Source of the DNA: Elusimicrobiota bacterium
GTDB lineage: Bacteria; Elusimicrobiota; Elusimicrobia; FEN-1173
Direction of reading: 5' to 3'
Assembly: GCA_016714745.1 (NCBI GenBank)
Contig: JADKCG010000021.1
Span: 1-64,000 of the forward strand
DNA length: 64,000 nucleotides
The position numbers and the translations under genes were made by a program. Below are positions 19,212 through 28,342 of this stretch, piece after piece; within the stretch, counting starts at the first letter, position 1, and each line of letters begins with the position of its first letter. The notes below the pieces were generated by a model. It was not told where the DNA came from and did no database searches. It saw only the letters and a program-made list of their open reading frames with translations.

Positions 19212-21101
19212 TATTACAAAGTCCGGGTTTAACAAAAAAACTCTCCTCGTGACAGGATTATTGGTCGTGCTTGGGGTGTTTGGTCTTTACGCTATAACAG
19301 GGTCTCCCACGCTAATTTCGTGCGGAGATTCGGCAGAGATGACCACGGCGGCGGCGAGTTTTGGCGTGGCCCACGCGCCGGGGTATCCGCTATTTACCAT
19401 GGGGGGCGGAATTTTTGCCGCAATCCTGCCGGGAACTCCGGCCCAAGGGGTCAATCTCTTTAACGCGTTTTGCGGAGCCTTGGCTGTGGGGGCCATGTTC
19501 TTTGTCCTGGCCCTCTTGACCGAACAGGTGCTCCCGTCGATCGCGGGGGCACTGACACTGGGTTTTTCCTACCACTTTTGGCTGTACAGCCATGTGCCGG
19601 AAATCTCCGCGTTGAATGCCCTTTTTATGGGTCTTCTGCTCTGGCTGGCGATTCCTTTGGTTCAAGGGAAGAATCCCCCCTCGTCCATAAAACGACTTTA
19701 CGCAATGGCCCTGGTGGCGGGGCTGGCCTTCTCCCACCACCATTCGATTGTTTTTCTCCTGCCGGGCATCCTTTTTTGTTTCCTCCTGTGGTGGAAAGAC
19801 CGTTCGCCGAAACTGAGCCCCCAGCAATGGGGGACGATGGGGCTCTTCTTGCTTCTTGGACTGACCCCCTACATCTATGTCCCCCTTCGCGCCCAAGCCA
19901 TGCCTTATATGAACGCCGGCACCGTTACGGATCTGTCCCGTTTTATCGACCATTTCACCCGTCGCGCCTACGGCGTGACATCGCTCACACCCGAATACGC
20001 CCCTTTTAATGAAGCGGCACTCGAATCCGTATTGGGTTTCTTTGGACATTCGTTGGTGAAAAGTTTTTCCTGGCCCGGCGTGATATTGGGCCTCTTTGGA
20101 TTTTTGATCCTTCTCTGGAAATCACCTAAAATATTTTTAGTGGTGGGTTCGGCCTGGGTGTTGGCTGGTCCTTTTTTCTTGGCGTGGTCCGGCATGCCGG
20201 CCAACACAGTGGTCCTTCGCGCCATTTTGGAACGGTTTTTAGTGGCCTCGTTTTTCTTGTTCGCGGTCGGGGTCGGGATAGGGTTGGCCAGGGTTGCGGA
20301 AAAAATAAAAACATCCGGGTTCGGGCGCTCCTTTCCGCAAGGGGGCAGGGCAATGGCCGTGGGCGTGATTCTTCTCCTTCCGTTTTCCCTTCTGGCTCAT
20401 CATTTTCAGGCATTGAAATTTTCAAATTTCAACCTGTGCGAAATCTATGGACGGGACCTCCTGGCCTCTCTCTCACAAAACGCGGTGGTATTCGTGCATG
20501 GGGACAATTCGTTGTTTACCCTGTGGTATCTGCAACGGCTCACCGGCGCACGTCCGGACGTTAAGATCCTAAATTCCAGCATGAGCCCCGCTTATTCGGA
20601 CCATTTGCGGTTTCATTTTCCAGAATTGGGAATCGCCCCGGGGACCACGCCCACTCTTCAGAACTGATCGAAAAAACCCAAGGGCGGTTCCCGCTTTATA
20701 TTATTGGAATTCCTGGAACGGATTTTAAAGGATTGGGACTTTTAGGCAACCCGTTTTATTTGCGTCCGAGCGGTTTGGCTTTTGAAATTGTGACGAAAGG
20801 GGAGTTGGAAGAGAATTTAATGAGATCGATTCCTATGGAATTCCAGGGAAACGTTTTAGGAAAATGGCGGGAAAACTATTTCGTGGAAGAGATTCTTTAC
20901 CTCTACACCATCGGGCATTACAACCGGGCCGTGATCCATTCGGCGCAGGGACATTTCCGGGCGGCTTACGAAGCCGCCCAAAGCGCGCTCGAGGTGGACC
21001 CGCAGTTTTATTTGGCGAGAGAGTTAAGCGATCGGATGGTGGGAAGAGTCAACAGCACACCCTCTCCCGCAAGCGGGAGAGGAAAGGTGACTACAGAATA
21101 G
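19192..21101 (+). CDS. DUF2723 membrane glycosyltransferase-like protein (one frame break)
   Basis: The N-terminal part has the DUF2723 signature SCGDSAEMTTAAASFGVAH followed by APGYPLFTM, then about ten hydrophobic segments typical of polytopic GT-C enzymes (relatives of human TMEM260, an O-mannosyltransferase). The first frame stops at 20667. The adjacent frame continues the same protein (HSSELIEKTQGRFPLYIIG, then a TPR-like end) to 21101. A lost base in the CCCCGGGG tract at 20636-20643 explains this. The natural start is uncertain because the ATG lies in the RAYT right repeat and the next codons (ITKSGFNKK) belong to a dispersed repeat; the membrane protein proper begins at about residue 16. 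The last codons lie in the 21060-21082 palindrome and overlap the convergent rpe end. Confidence 0.75.
19212..19237 (+). repeat. Partial copy of the dispersed palindromic repeat
   Basis: The segment around ACAAAGTCCGGGTTTAAC matches the end of the palindromic element at 46215-46382 (GCAAAGTCCGGGTTGAAC). Only about 25 bases are shared. Confidence 0.45.
21060..21082. repeat. Palindrome of the CCCTCTCCCGC family
   Basis: CCCTCTCCCGC and GCGGGAGAGG form an almost perfect hairpin with a tiny loop. Relatives occur at 33555-33581 and 51882-51905. This copy lies at the convergent ends of the DUF2723 and rpe genes. Confidence 0.65.
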
Positions 21102-21774
21102 GAGTTTGGGCGCGGTGGCGAAGATTTTTTAAGGCGAGGGCAGAATGGGGCGCGGCGAAAATGGCGTTGCCGGCCACGAGGGCATTGGCCCCCGCGTGAG
21201 TGGCGAGTGGAGCGGTGTCATTATTGATGCCGCCGTCCACTTCGATCCACACCTGTTTCGACGGTTTTAATTGGGCATTTTGGCGCCGGAGCCAACGGAC
21301 TTTCTCAAGCATGTCGGGCATGAAAGACTGGCCACCGAACCCCGGTTCCACGGTCATCACCAAAACCAAATCCAACTCATTCAAGTACGGCGCGACCTTC
21401 TCGATCGGAGTGCGCGGCCGCACCGACAGGCCCGCCCGACAGCCGTACTTTTTGATCAGGCGGAGAACCTCCCTGGGGCGACGACAGGCCTCCACGTGAA
21501 CCGTGATGTTCCAGGCGCCGGCCTGGGCGAACTGCGGAATGTATTTTTCCGGATGCTCGATCATCAAATGAACATCCTGGGGAAGCGACGTGCATTTCTT
21601 GATCCAATGGACCACCACGGGCCCCACGGTGAGGTTGGGAACAAAATGACCGTCCATCACATCCACGTGGATCCAGTCGGCCCCCACTTTTTCGACCCGG
21701 TGAATTTCTTCGCCCAACCGAGCGAAATCAGCGGAGAGAATAGAGGGTGCCATCACCAACGAGCGTTTTTTCAT
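21091..21774 (-). CDS. rpe: Ribulose-phosphate 3-epimerase
   Basis: The enzyme interconverts D-ribulose 5-phosphate and D-xylulose 5-phosphate in the pentose phosphate pathway. The 227-residue sequence shows the family landmarks: APSILSADFARLGEE at the start, HVDVMDGHFVPNLTVGP (metal-binding His and catalytic Asp), HLMIEHPE, VMTVEPGFGGQSF, and EVDGGIN with the second catalytic Asp. Length is normal for the TIM-barrel family. Its ATG overlaps the stop of the PASTA gene upstream (ATGA), so the two are translationally coupled. Confidence 0.97.
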   Translation of the reverse strand: MKKRSLVMAPSILSADFARLGEEIHRVEKVGADWIHVDVMDGHFVPNLTVGPVVVHWIKKCTSLPQDVHLMIEHPEKYIPQFAQAGAWNITVHVEACRRPREVLRLIKKYGCRAGLSVRPRTPIEKVAPYLNELDLVLVMTVEPGFGGQSFMPDMLEKVRWLRRQNAQLKPSKQVWIEVDGGINNDTAPLATHAGANALVAGNAIFAAPHSALALKNLRHRAQTPIL

Positions 21775-22808
21775 TTAATGGGCCGCTCCTCGACTAAAAC
21801 ACCGTTGACGAAAATGCGCGCCCGCGCCGGTCCTTGCGGCGACACGGGGACCTCCACCACCGACCCGGGAGATTGAACAGCGGAATACACTTCCTGTTCC
21901 CCCCCATCGTCCCGAATGACCACCCGCACTTTGGCTGAATCGGATCCTGGGGGAAGTTGATATCGAACGGTTGCCCCGACTTTGGACTCGGTACTTGAAG
22001 AGAGGGAGACAACAAAGGCCACAGGGGTTTTTTCAGTCACCGCCGAATCGGCCGACGGGAATTGGCGGATCACGACGCCCGGAAGAAAGACGGCGGTCAA
22101 CTCCTCTTTCATTTCCGGTGAAATTTTCTGTTCGTCGGCCCACTGTTTGGCCGACGCATAAGGACGATTAATAAAATCCGGCATGAGCGCCATGCCCTCG
22201 GGCGGAGGGCCTTTGGACACTTTGAGGTCCACCATGGCGTTGGGCCGAACCACCGTGCTGGCCGCAGGGGTTTGCTCCATCACTTGACCGGCATCGTTTT
22301 GGAGCGAATACACCTGCGTCACCGCGCCCAACGCTAACCCCGCCGCCCGCAGGCGATTTTGGGCTTCTGTTAATGTGACCGCGGTCAACTCGGGCGCGAA
22401 GACCACCTGCCCACCGGAAGAAAGCGTGACGCGAACGATTTTACCTTCTCTGACATGGAGGCCCTTCGGAGGGGAATGGAGCAGTATGGCGCCGGGCGGC
22501 GAATTTTCGTCCACCTGCACAGATTCTTTGGCCAAGGCCAGTTTCAACGGGGAAAGAATATCCAGGGCCTGCTCCAACGTTTTTCCAGTGAGGTCCGGAA
22601 CGATCACAATTTTGCGCGAATGAAGAAAACCCGAAACCGCCCAATGAATCGCCAAGAGAGCAGAAAAAAGAGCGATGGCCAAGAGAAGCGTGATCACGAG
22701 GCCTGAGGGTTTCTTGCGCCGCCGATCGCCCCCCCGTTTCATAGGTTCGGCCAGAAGGGCGCCGTCCTTGGGGATGTCATCTGGGATCTGGGGATTATCC
22801 GTTGTCAT
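21771..22808 (-). CDS. PASTA-domain membrane protein without kinase domain
   Basis: The start at 22808 was chosen because AAGGAG lies eight bases upstream; the open frame to 22919 would run into rlmN. The 345-residue protein has a short basic N-terminus, one membrane helix (SGLVITLLLAIALFSALLAI, about residues 35-55), and three PASTA repeats opening with VPDLTGKTLEQALDIL, FAPELTAVTLTEAQNRL and LMPDFINRPYASAKQW. A beta-rich tail follows. PASTA domains bind muropeptides and occur on Ser/Thr kinases and penicillin-binding proteins. Here neither catalytic domain is present, so a scaffold or sensor role in the envelope is likely. It is in one transcription unit with rlmN upstream and rpe downstream. 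Confidence 0.85.
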   Translation of the reverse strand: MTTDNPQIPDDIPKDGALLAEPMKRGGDRRRKKPSGLVITLLLAIALFSALLAIHWAVSGFLHSRKIVIVPDLTGKTLEQALDILSPLKLALAKESVQVDENSPPGAILLHSPPKGLHVREGKIVRVTLSSGGQVVFAPELTAVTLTEAQNRLRAAGLALGAVTQVYSLQNDAGQVMEQTPAASTVVRPNAMVDLKVSKGPPPEGMALMPDFINRPYASAKQWADEQKISPEMKEELTAVFLPGVVIRQFPSADSAVTEKTPVAFVVSLSSSTESKVGATVRYQLPPGSDSAKVRVVIRDDGGEQEVYSAVQSPGSVVEVPVSPQGPARARIFVNGVLVEERPIK

Positions 22809-22827
22809 CCTAAAAAACTCCTTGAAA

Positions 22828-23902
22828 TTATTTTCGCCGCCCGCCGACCGGCCCGGCTTCGCCCAGCTGGCCGCATCCGGCGGCGATGTCGGTGCCCTGG
22901 GGCTTGCGAAGCCGAACAAAAAGTCCCCTTTCCGTTAAAACTTTGGCGAACGCCCGCATGGATGTTTCCGTGGGGATTCATACGGCACACCCGCCACCGG
23001 ATTGTAGGCGATCAAATTGACCCAGGCCTTTTTGGCGCGAAGCAAGTTGGCCAACCGCTGGGCTTCCCGTTCCGAATCGTTGACACCCTTGATCAAAATG
23101 TATTCAAACGTGACGCGTCCGCGGCCGGTTTCGCGTTGATAATCCCACGCCGATTTTAAAAGATCTTTGATCGGCCATACGGAGGATTTGGGTAAAAGTT
23201 TCTTCCGCGTTTCGTCATCGGCCGCATGCAGACTGATGGCCAAGTTGATCTTGGGCGCCGCCGCGGCCAACATTTGGATTTGCGGGACCAACCCTGTCGT
23301 CGACACCGTCACATGCCGCGCGCCAAAGTTTAACCCCAGGGGAGAACGGAGGATTTGAAGCGCCTGGATCAGATGGGAGAAATTGGCAAGGGGTTCCCCA
23401 TCCCCATAAAAACGAGACTGTTGATTTTGTGGCCAAAAGCTTCTTCCGCCCACAACACCTGTTCAACCATTTCCGCCGTCGTTAAATTCCGTTCCAAAGG
23501 AACACGGCCCGACGCACAAAAAACGCATCCCCAAGCGCACCCAATCTGGGTGGACAAACAAAGGGCCGAACGATCGCCTTCCCCGCCCTTGGCCGGGAGA
23601 TAGACAGACGAAAATCGGCGTTTGTCCGCCGTTTCAAAGAACAGCCGCGCTGTGCCGTCTTCGGCCGACACTTCTCTTCGGCTTAACACTAAGGTCCTCA
23701 GGCGAAAGCCTGCGTCCCATTTTTCCCGAAACGACTGGGGAAGATCGCTCATTTCTCCGAACGTTTTGACCCGACGTTCAAAGATCCACGTCTGAACTTG
23801 GCGGACGCGGTAGGCTTCCTTCGGTTCAAGGCCAAAAACCTTGAACCAATCGTTAAACGGGATGTCCAACAACGTCCGCGCTGGAACAGCGGGAACTGTC
23901 AC
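22828..23902 (-). CDS. rlmN: 23S rRNA/tRNA adenine-C2 methyltransferase RlmN (two frame breaks)
   Basis: RlmN is a radical-SAM enzyme that methylates A2503 of 23S rRNA and A37 of some tRNAs. Three frames together read a complete protein of about 358 residues. The first holds the cluster motif GCAWGCVFCASG (C122, C126, C129). The second holds GEPLANFSHLIQAL, ISLHAADDETRKKLLP and ILIKGVNDS. The third holds MRAFAKVLTERGLFVRLRKP and the conserved active-site segment DIAAGCGQL. Breaks lie in a G run at about 23396 and a C run at about 22973; each is cured by one added base, so sequencing error is the likely cause. The stop is at 22828. Confidence 0.92.
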
Positions 23903-23914
23903 AAGGGATTCGTT

Positions 23915-24808
23915 TTAAAACGCGCCGGGCTGACGCAACCGCGCGATGCGAACATCCAACGGCGGGTGAGTCGAGAGAAGAGCCATCAGGCCCCCTTGTT
24001 TGCCGGAAATTTTAAAGGCCGCCAGGGAAGGCGCCCGTTTGTCGGTGATGCCAAGGCCGCGGCGAAGTCCTTCCAAGGCCGAGACCATTTTCTCCCGCCC
24101 GGCCAACCGAGCCCCGCCCGCGTCGGCGCGAAACTCCCGCCGTCGTGAAAAGGCCGCCACCACCATCATGCCCAAGAAACTCAACAAAATCTCCAAGGCA
24201 ATGGTGACCATGAATTGGACCCCGCGCCGGCTCTCTTCTTTCACGTTCTGGCTGACAACAAAAGCAATCACACGCGCCAAGAACATGACAAAGGCGTTCA
24301 CAATGCCTTGGAGGAGAGTCATCGTCACCATATCGCCATTACCGATGTGCGTGACCTCGTGCGCCAACACCCCTTCCACCTGATTGCGGTCCATCCGTTC
24401 CAACAAACCGGAAGAAACCGCCACCAACGAGCGGCTTTTGGTGGGCCCTGTGGCAAACGCGTTCAGTTCCGGACTTTGATAAACCCCCACCTCGGGCATT
24501 TCCGGCAGGTTGGCCCCGCGCGCCAGCTGATGAACGGTCTGAACCAACCAAGCCGCATCCCCCGTGGCCGTTTCGGGGTTAATGACCTTAACCCCCATCA
24601 ACATCTTGGCCATGATTCGGGAAAGGGCCAACGAAATGAACGATCCCCCCATGCCCCACACCAAGCAAAACACCGCTAACGACTGCATGTCGATGCCGTG
24701 GGCCGTCATGTAAGGACGAACGCCGAGCAGGTTCAACACGATCGAAATGGTCACGACCACCAACACGTTGACGGCCATAAAAAGCATGATGCGTTTCAAG
24801 AATGCCAT
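23915..24808 (-). CDS. htpX: Membrane zinc metalloprotease HtpX
   Basis: HtpX is an M48-family protease that degrades misfolded membrane proteins. I placed the start at 24808, preceded by AAGGAG; a longer frame to 24919 would overlap fmt. The 297-residue protein has two N-terminal membrane helices (FMAVNVLVVVTISIVL, LAVFCLVWGMGGSFISLAL), the zinc motif HEVTH at 150-154, two further hydrophobic helices and the third ligand in RRREFRADAGG. It ends with the family-typical STHPPLDVRIARL. It lies between fmt and rlmN on the same strand. Confidence 0.95.
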   Translation of the reverse strand: MAFLKRIMLFMAVNVLVVVTISIVLNLLGVRPYMTAHGIDMQSLAVFCLVWGMGGSFISLALSRIMAKMLMGVKVINPETATGDAAWLVQTVHQLARGANLPEMPEVGVYQSPELNAFATGPTKSRSLVAVSSGLLERMDRNQVEGVLAHEVTHIGNGDMVTMTLLQGIVNAFVMFLARVIAFVVSQNVKEESRRGVQFMVTIALEILLSFLGMMVVAAFSRRREFRADAGGARLAGREKMVSALEGLRRGLGITDKRAPSLAAFKISGKQGGLMALLSTHPPLDVRIARLRQPGAF

Positions 24809-24821
24809 GGGATTCTCCTTT

Positions 24822-25751
24822 TTATTCTTCGAATTTGTCGCCCACCGAAAGGCGGGCTCCGTTCCAAAAACTGGAGGCGTCCATTTCTTTTTTACCTTCC
24901 GGCCGAACGCACAGAACACGGAGGCTGTCCGTGAGACATTTTACCAAAAATCCGCGGCCTTTCTCGACGGCCGTGATCTCCCCCGGCACGCCGGAGCCGT
25001 TGGGAGATCGCTCCGCTTTCCGAATCTTAACCCGCTGGCCTTTTATCACGCCATACGCGCCGGGCCATTCAAAGGTCCCCCGAATAAGGTTCACCATTTC
25101 CTCAGCGGAGCGCTGACCCCATAAGAGACGGCCGTCGTCTTTTGTCAACGGCGGCGCTTTCGTGGGTTCGCCCGTCTGGGGGGTGGGCTCCCACGGGCCC
25201 TCTTCTAATCGACGGAGGAATTCATCCAAAAGAACGAGACCCAAGGAAACCAGTTTCTCCCGCAAAGTTTCCGCATTTTCCTCAGAGGGTATGGCATACC
25301 GACCCTGGAGAAAAACCGGGCCCGTGTCCAGCCCCTTTTCAATCCGAAAGAGGGAAACGCCGGTTTCTTTTTCGCCCCGGATCAGGGCCCACTGCATGGG
25401 GCCGGCCCCTCGATATTTGGGTACCAAGGAAAAATGAACGTTCACCAGCCCCTGAAGAGGTTCGCTAAAAACCGTGGGCGGGAGGAGGTGTCCATACGCC
25501 ACGACAATCCCAACATCGGGTTTCCGTCCGAACGATTTTTCCAGCGAGAACCCCGCTAGATTTTCCGGCTGTTGAACCGGAAGACCCAAGCCAACGGCGG
25601 CTCGTTTGACTTCCGTTGGAACAACCGCGTAACCGCGCCCCGCGGGCCGATCCGGTGAACTCACGACGCCGATCAGCTGGGATTTTTTTGCCAGCCGTTC
25701 CAAAAAAGGAACAGCCACCGCCGGAGTTCCAAAAAAAACCGTGTTCAGCAA
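24822..25751 (-). CDS. fmt: Methionyl-tRNA formyltransferase
   Basis: Fmt formylates initiator Met-tRNA using 10-formyltetrahydrofolate. The 309-residue protein has the N-terminal Rossmann strand (NTVFFGTPAVAVPFLERL), the substrate loop SSPDRPAGRGY, and the catalytic region VNVHFSLVPKYRGAGPMQWA. The family usually has SLLP where this protein has SLVP. The C-terminal OB-fold begins near RKAERSPNGSG. Its start lies four bases after the stop of def, the classic def-fmt pair. Confidence 0.96.
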   Translation of the reverse strand: MLNTVFFGTPAVAVPFLERLAKKSQLIGVVSSPDRPAGRGYAVVPTEVKRAAVGLGLPVQQPENLAGFSLEKSFGRKPDVGIVVAYGHLLPPTVFSEPLQGLVNVHFSLVPKYRGAGPMQWALIRGEKETGVSLFRIEKGLDTGPVFLQGRYAIPSEENAETLREKLVSLGLVLLDEFLRRLEEGPWEPTPQTGEPTKAPPLTKDDGRLLWGQRSAEEMVNLIRGTFEWPGAYGVIKGQRVKIRKAERSPNGSGVPGEITAVEKGRGFLVKCLTDSLRVLCVRPEGKKEMDASSFWNGARLSVGDKFEE

Positions 25752-25755
25752 AGGC

Positions 25756-26292
25756 CTACCAAAGACCGTCTTTCTTGCGTTGGCGAATGTCCCAAAGGGT
25801 TTTGAGCCGCTGGGGCATGGAGAGATGGTCGATCATCACCACGCCGTCCAAATGGTCCAGTTCATGCTGGAGACATCTGGACAGGAGCCCCTCGGCTTCA
25901 ACCGTGATGGGAAACCCTTTTTCATTGATCGCCGACAATTTGACATAGGCCGCCCGCGGCACAGTCACTTGAATGCCGGGAAAGGAGAGACACCCTTCTT
26001 CGGATTTAATGTGCCCCTTGCGGGCATCGATCCGGGGATTGATGAGCGCCAACGGTTGGCTTTTCCCATCGGGGCCCACATCCACAACCATGATCCTCAA
26101 AGAAATCCCCACCTGGGGCGCCGCTAACCCGATGCCCGGCTCCGCATACATCGTGTTGAACATGACCGGGATCAGACGAAGAACAGCCTCGTTAACGGTG
26201 GCAACAGGCTTGGCCTTCTTGACCAACACAGGATGCCCATATTTGACGATGGGCAACAGTGCAGGCAAATTTTTGGGAATGGCATGATCCAT
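25756..26292 (-). CDS. def: Peptide deformylase
   Basis: Removes the N-formyl group from new proteins. All three motifs are intact: PGIGLAAPQVG (about residues 52-62), EGCLSFPG (99-106, with the metal-binding Cys) and QHELDHLDG (142-150, two metal His and the catalytic Glu). The start at 26292 gives 178 residues. The alternative upstream start at 26331 would lie in front of the predicted promoter. A TATAAT box ends only nine bases before this ATG, so the message is probably nearly leaderless. Confidence 0.94.
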   Translation of the reverse strand: MDHAIPKNLPALLPIVKYGHPVLVKKAKPVATVNEAVLRLIPVMFNTMYAEPGIGLAAPQVGISLRIMVVDVGPDGKSQPLALINPRIDARKGHIKSEEGCLSFPGIQVTVPRAAYVKLSAINEKGFPITVEAEGLLSRCLQHELDHLDGVVMIDHLSMPQRLKTLWDIRQRKKDGLW

Positions 26293-26301
26293 GACGCCTG
26301 T

Positions 26302-26331
26302 ATTATACCACGTCACCGACGGGTTTGACAA
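26302..26331 (-). promoter_or_regulatory. Promoter of def, sharing its -35 with the divergent iscA promoter
   Basis: On the minus strand TTGTCA (26331-26326) and TATAAT (26307-26302) are 18 bases apart. On the plus strand the same bases read TTGACA (26325-26330), a perfect -35 for the opposite gene, with a weak TAAGGT 17 bases downstream. The two transcription units may therefore compete for polymerase. Confidence 0.55.
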
Positions 26332-26379
26332 TACATGACTTTTTTAGTAAGGTATTAACATCTGAAGAGGAGGTTTACC

Positions 26380-26703
26380 ATGGTGACGCTCACTGAAAAT
26401 GCGACGAAGAAGGTGAAAGAAATTTTTGCGGGGGATCCGGGCCTCACCGGAAAATCGTTGCGAGTATTGGTGGAGAAGGGCGGCTGTTCCAGCTACCAAT
26501 ACGGGTTTTCATTTGATGAAAAAAAAGACGGCGATGCCGAAGTGGATCAAGTGGGGTTCAAGGTGTTGGTGGACTCCGAAACCGCTGGGCTTGTGGCGGG
26601 GTCCGTGATCGACTATAAAGAAGATTTCTCGGGCGGCGGGTTCGCCATCGCCAACCCGAACGCCAAATCGTCCTGTGGCTGTGGAAAATCCTTCAACGCT
26701 TAA
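26380..26703 (+). CDS. A-type iron-sulfur carrier (IscA/ErpA/HesB family)
   Basis: The 107-residue protein carries the three conserved cysteines of A-type carriers: GGCSSYQYGF near residue 36 and SSCGCGKSF near the C-terminus. VLVDSETAGLVAGSVIDY is the typical central segment. Such proteins hold and deliver [2Fe-2S]/[4Fe-4S] clusters to apoproteins. A strong ribosome-binding site (GAGGAGG) precedes the ATG by six bases. The gene is divergent from def and overlaps a second family member downstream. Confidence 0.93.
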   Translation: MVTLTENATKKVKEIFAGDPGLTGKSLRVLVEKGGCSSYQYGFSFDEKKDGDAEVDQVGFKVLVDSETAGLVAGSVIDYKEDFSGGGFAIANPNAKSSCGCGKSFNA

Positions 26704-27244
26704 CCGGGTTCCCCCGGGGGGGGGGGGGGCGGCGTCCGCGGAGGGAGGAACAGAAATTCCCAGTCCCCTCGGACCAAAAAGTTCCATCGAAGAAATTTTT
26801 CAGGCTGGTTCGGCCCCCCGGAGGGCTCTTTTTGACATCTCCGCCCGAGCCGCGGCCCAGGCAAAATCGCTTCTCGCGTCCCGCCCCGCCCCAGACCGGG
26901 CGCTCCGGGTTAAAGTCACGCCCGGGGGTTGTTCGGGTTTTAATTACAATCTCGAACCCTGGGCCGGCCCCGCTCCCGATGGAGACCACCGAGTCGACGT
27001 GGACGATCTGACCGTTTACGTCGATCGAAATAGTCTCCTTTTCCTCGCCGGCACTGTTTTGGACTACGAAAGCACACTCTTTTCAAAACGGTTCGTCTTT
27101 AAAAACCCCAACGCCATCGCGTCCTGCTCCTGCGGAGAATCGTTCAGCGTCCAACCCCAAGGAAGGCGCCCTCCTCCCGAACATTTCCCCCTGCGGGAAA
27201 AAGTAGACCTTGCTTTTGGAACGCCCAACTCCTTACGATTTTGA
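26675..27244 (+). CDS. Second A-type iron-sulfur carrier, with extended N- and C-termini
   Basis: The HesB domain spans about residues 55-160 with PGGCSGFNYNL and ASCSCGESFSV, so all three cysteines are present. The only available start in frame is GTG 26675, inside the upstream iscA, giving a 50-residue low-complexity N-terminus that passes through a run of 14 G (26716-26729). Because the length of such a run is error-prone, the true start and frame of the N-terminus are uncertain. The tail of about 30 residues after the last cysteine is longer than usual. The end overlaps the convergent rmuC end by 12 bases. Confidence 0.78.
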   Translation: MAVENPSTLNRVPPGGGGAASAEGGTEIPSPLGPKSSIEEIFQAGSAPRRALFDISARAAAQAKSLLASRPAPDRALRVKVTPGGCSGFNYNLEPWAGPAPDGDHRVDVDDLTVYVDRNSLLFLAGTVLDYESTLFSKRFVFKNPNAIASCSCGESFSVQPQGRRPPPEHFPLREKVDLAFGTPNSLRF

Positions 27245-28339
27245 AGGAAGCGAAGGAATCTCCGCTGAAGAAGTGAGCGGCACAGCGGTGTTGGCGATGG
27301 TGGACAGTTTGTCTTGAAAACGTTCCAGGCGGCGGCTGGCGTCGTCGTGTTTGGTTTTTGCGTTGGACAGGTGGCGGCCCAGGAGGTCGAACTCTTCGGC
27401 GAACCGTTCCAAATCCCCCCGCAAACGGCCCAAATCTTCCATAATCCGGCGGGCGTTTTCTTCGATCTGAAACCCTCGAAGGCCCAACGCAATCACTTGG
27501 AGATAGGCGTAAAAACTGCCGGGAGACACAGGCACCACCCGGCGGCGTAGGGCGTATTCCATGAGGGCGCCTTCTTCCGGATCGTCTTTCACGATGCATT
27601 CGTAATACACGTTTTCCGCCGGGATATAGAGCAAGGCAAAATCGAAGGTCCCCTCGTCCGGCAAAATGTATTTGGACGCCACCGCGTCCACATGCTTTCG
27701 CATGTCTTGGGCAAACTTCTTGCGAAGCGTGCGACGGTCTTCGTCGGACCCCGCCTCCAACATCTTTCGGAAATTCTCCAGGGGAAACTTCGCGTCGACA
27801 GACACCAACCGACCGCCCAACCGAATCACCGCGTCCACCGTTTCCCGGGTCTTAAACGTATGCTGAAACTCCACATTTTGGGCCGGCAGGATTTGAGAAA
27901 GTAAATCAGCCAGAAAAAACTCCCCCAACCCGCCACGGAGTTTTGGCGCTTTCAAAATATCTTGGAGACTTGAGATGTCTTTGCCAATTTCAAAAATTCG
28001 GTCCGACGCTTGGCCGAGGGCCCCTAAACTCTTTTGAACTTCTCCCACCACACGAGTGGCGCTGTCCAACCGGTCCCCGACGGATTTTTGGCTTTCTTGC
28101 ACCCGTTGCCCCACGGCTTCCAACTGGCGATTGACCTCCGCACCCATCTTTATCAGACGGTCCGTCAAGGCATCGGTTTGAGTTTGGGCGGACTCTGCCG
28201 ATTGTTGTCGAAGCGCATCGATTTGTTGTTGGAGAAGAAGGAGGGGTTCACTGGCGGACTTTGAACGAAGCGCGTACAGGAGGGCGGCAATGGCCGCGAC
28301 CGCGATGGCCACAAGAGTGACCGTTGTCCAGGGAGCCAT
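27233..28339 (-). CDS. rmuC: RmuC-family DNA recombination protein
   Basis: The 368-residue protein has an N-terminal membrane helix (VTLVAIAVAAIAALLYAL), a long coiled-coil (about residues 30-115) and the RmuC nuclease-like domain with RGGLGEFFLADLLSQILP, VDAVIRLGGRLVSVDAKFP and FALLYIPAENVYYE. RmuC limits inversion of short palindromic repeats in E. coli; the domain has a PD-(D/E)XK-like fold. That is of interest in a genome segment so rich in palindromes. It starts three bases after the stop of the unknown gene upstream. Confidence 0.93.
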   Translation of the reverse strand: MAPWTTVTLVAIAVAAIAALLYALRSKSASEPLLLLQQQIDALRQQSAESAQTQTDALTDRLIKMGAEVNRQLEAVGQRVQESQKSVGDRLDSATRVVGEVQKSLGALGQASDRIFEIGKDISSLQDILKAPKLRGGLGEFFLADLLSQILPAQNVEFQHTFKTRETVDAVIRLGGRLVSVDAKFPLENFRKMLEAGSDEDRRTLRKKFAQDMRKHVDAVASKYILPDEGTFDFALLYIPAENVYYECIVKDDPEEGALMEYALRRRVVPVSPGSFYAYLQVIALGLRGFQIEENARRIMEDLGRLRGDLERFAEEFDLLGRHLSNAKTKHDDASRRLERFQDKLSTIANTAVPLTSSAEIPSLPSKS

Positions 28340-28342
28340 TTG

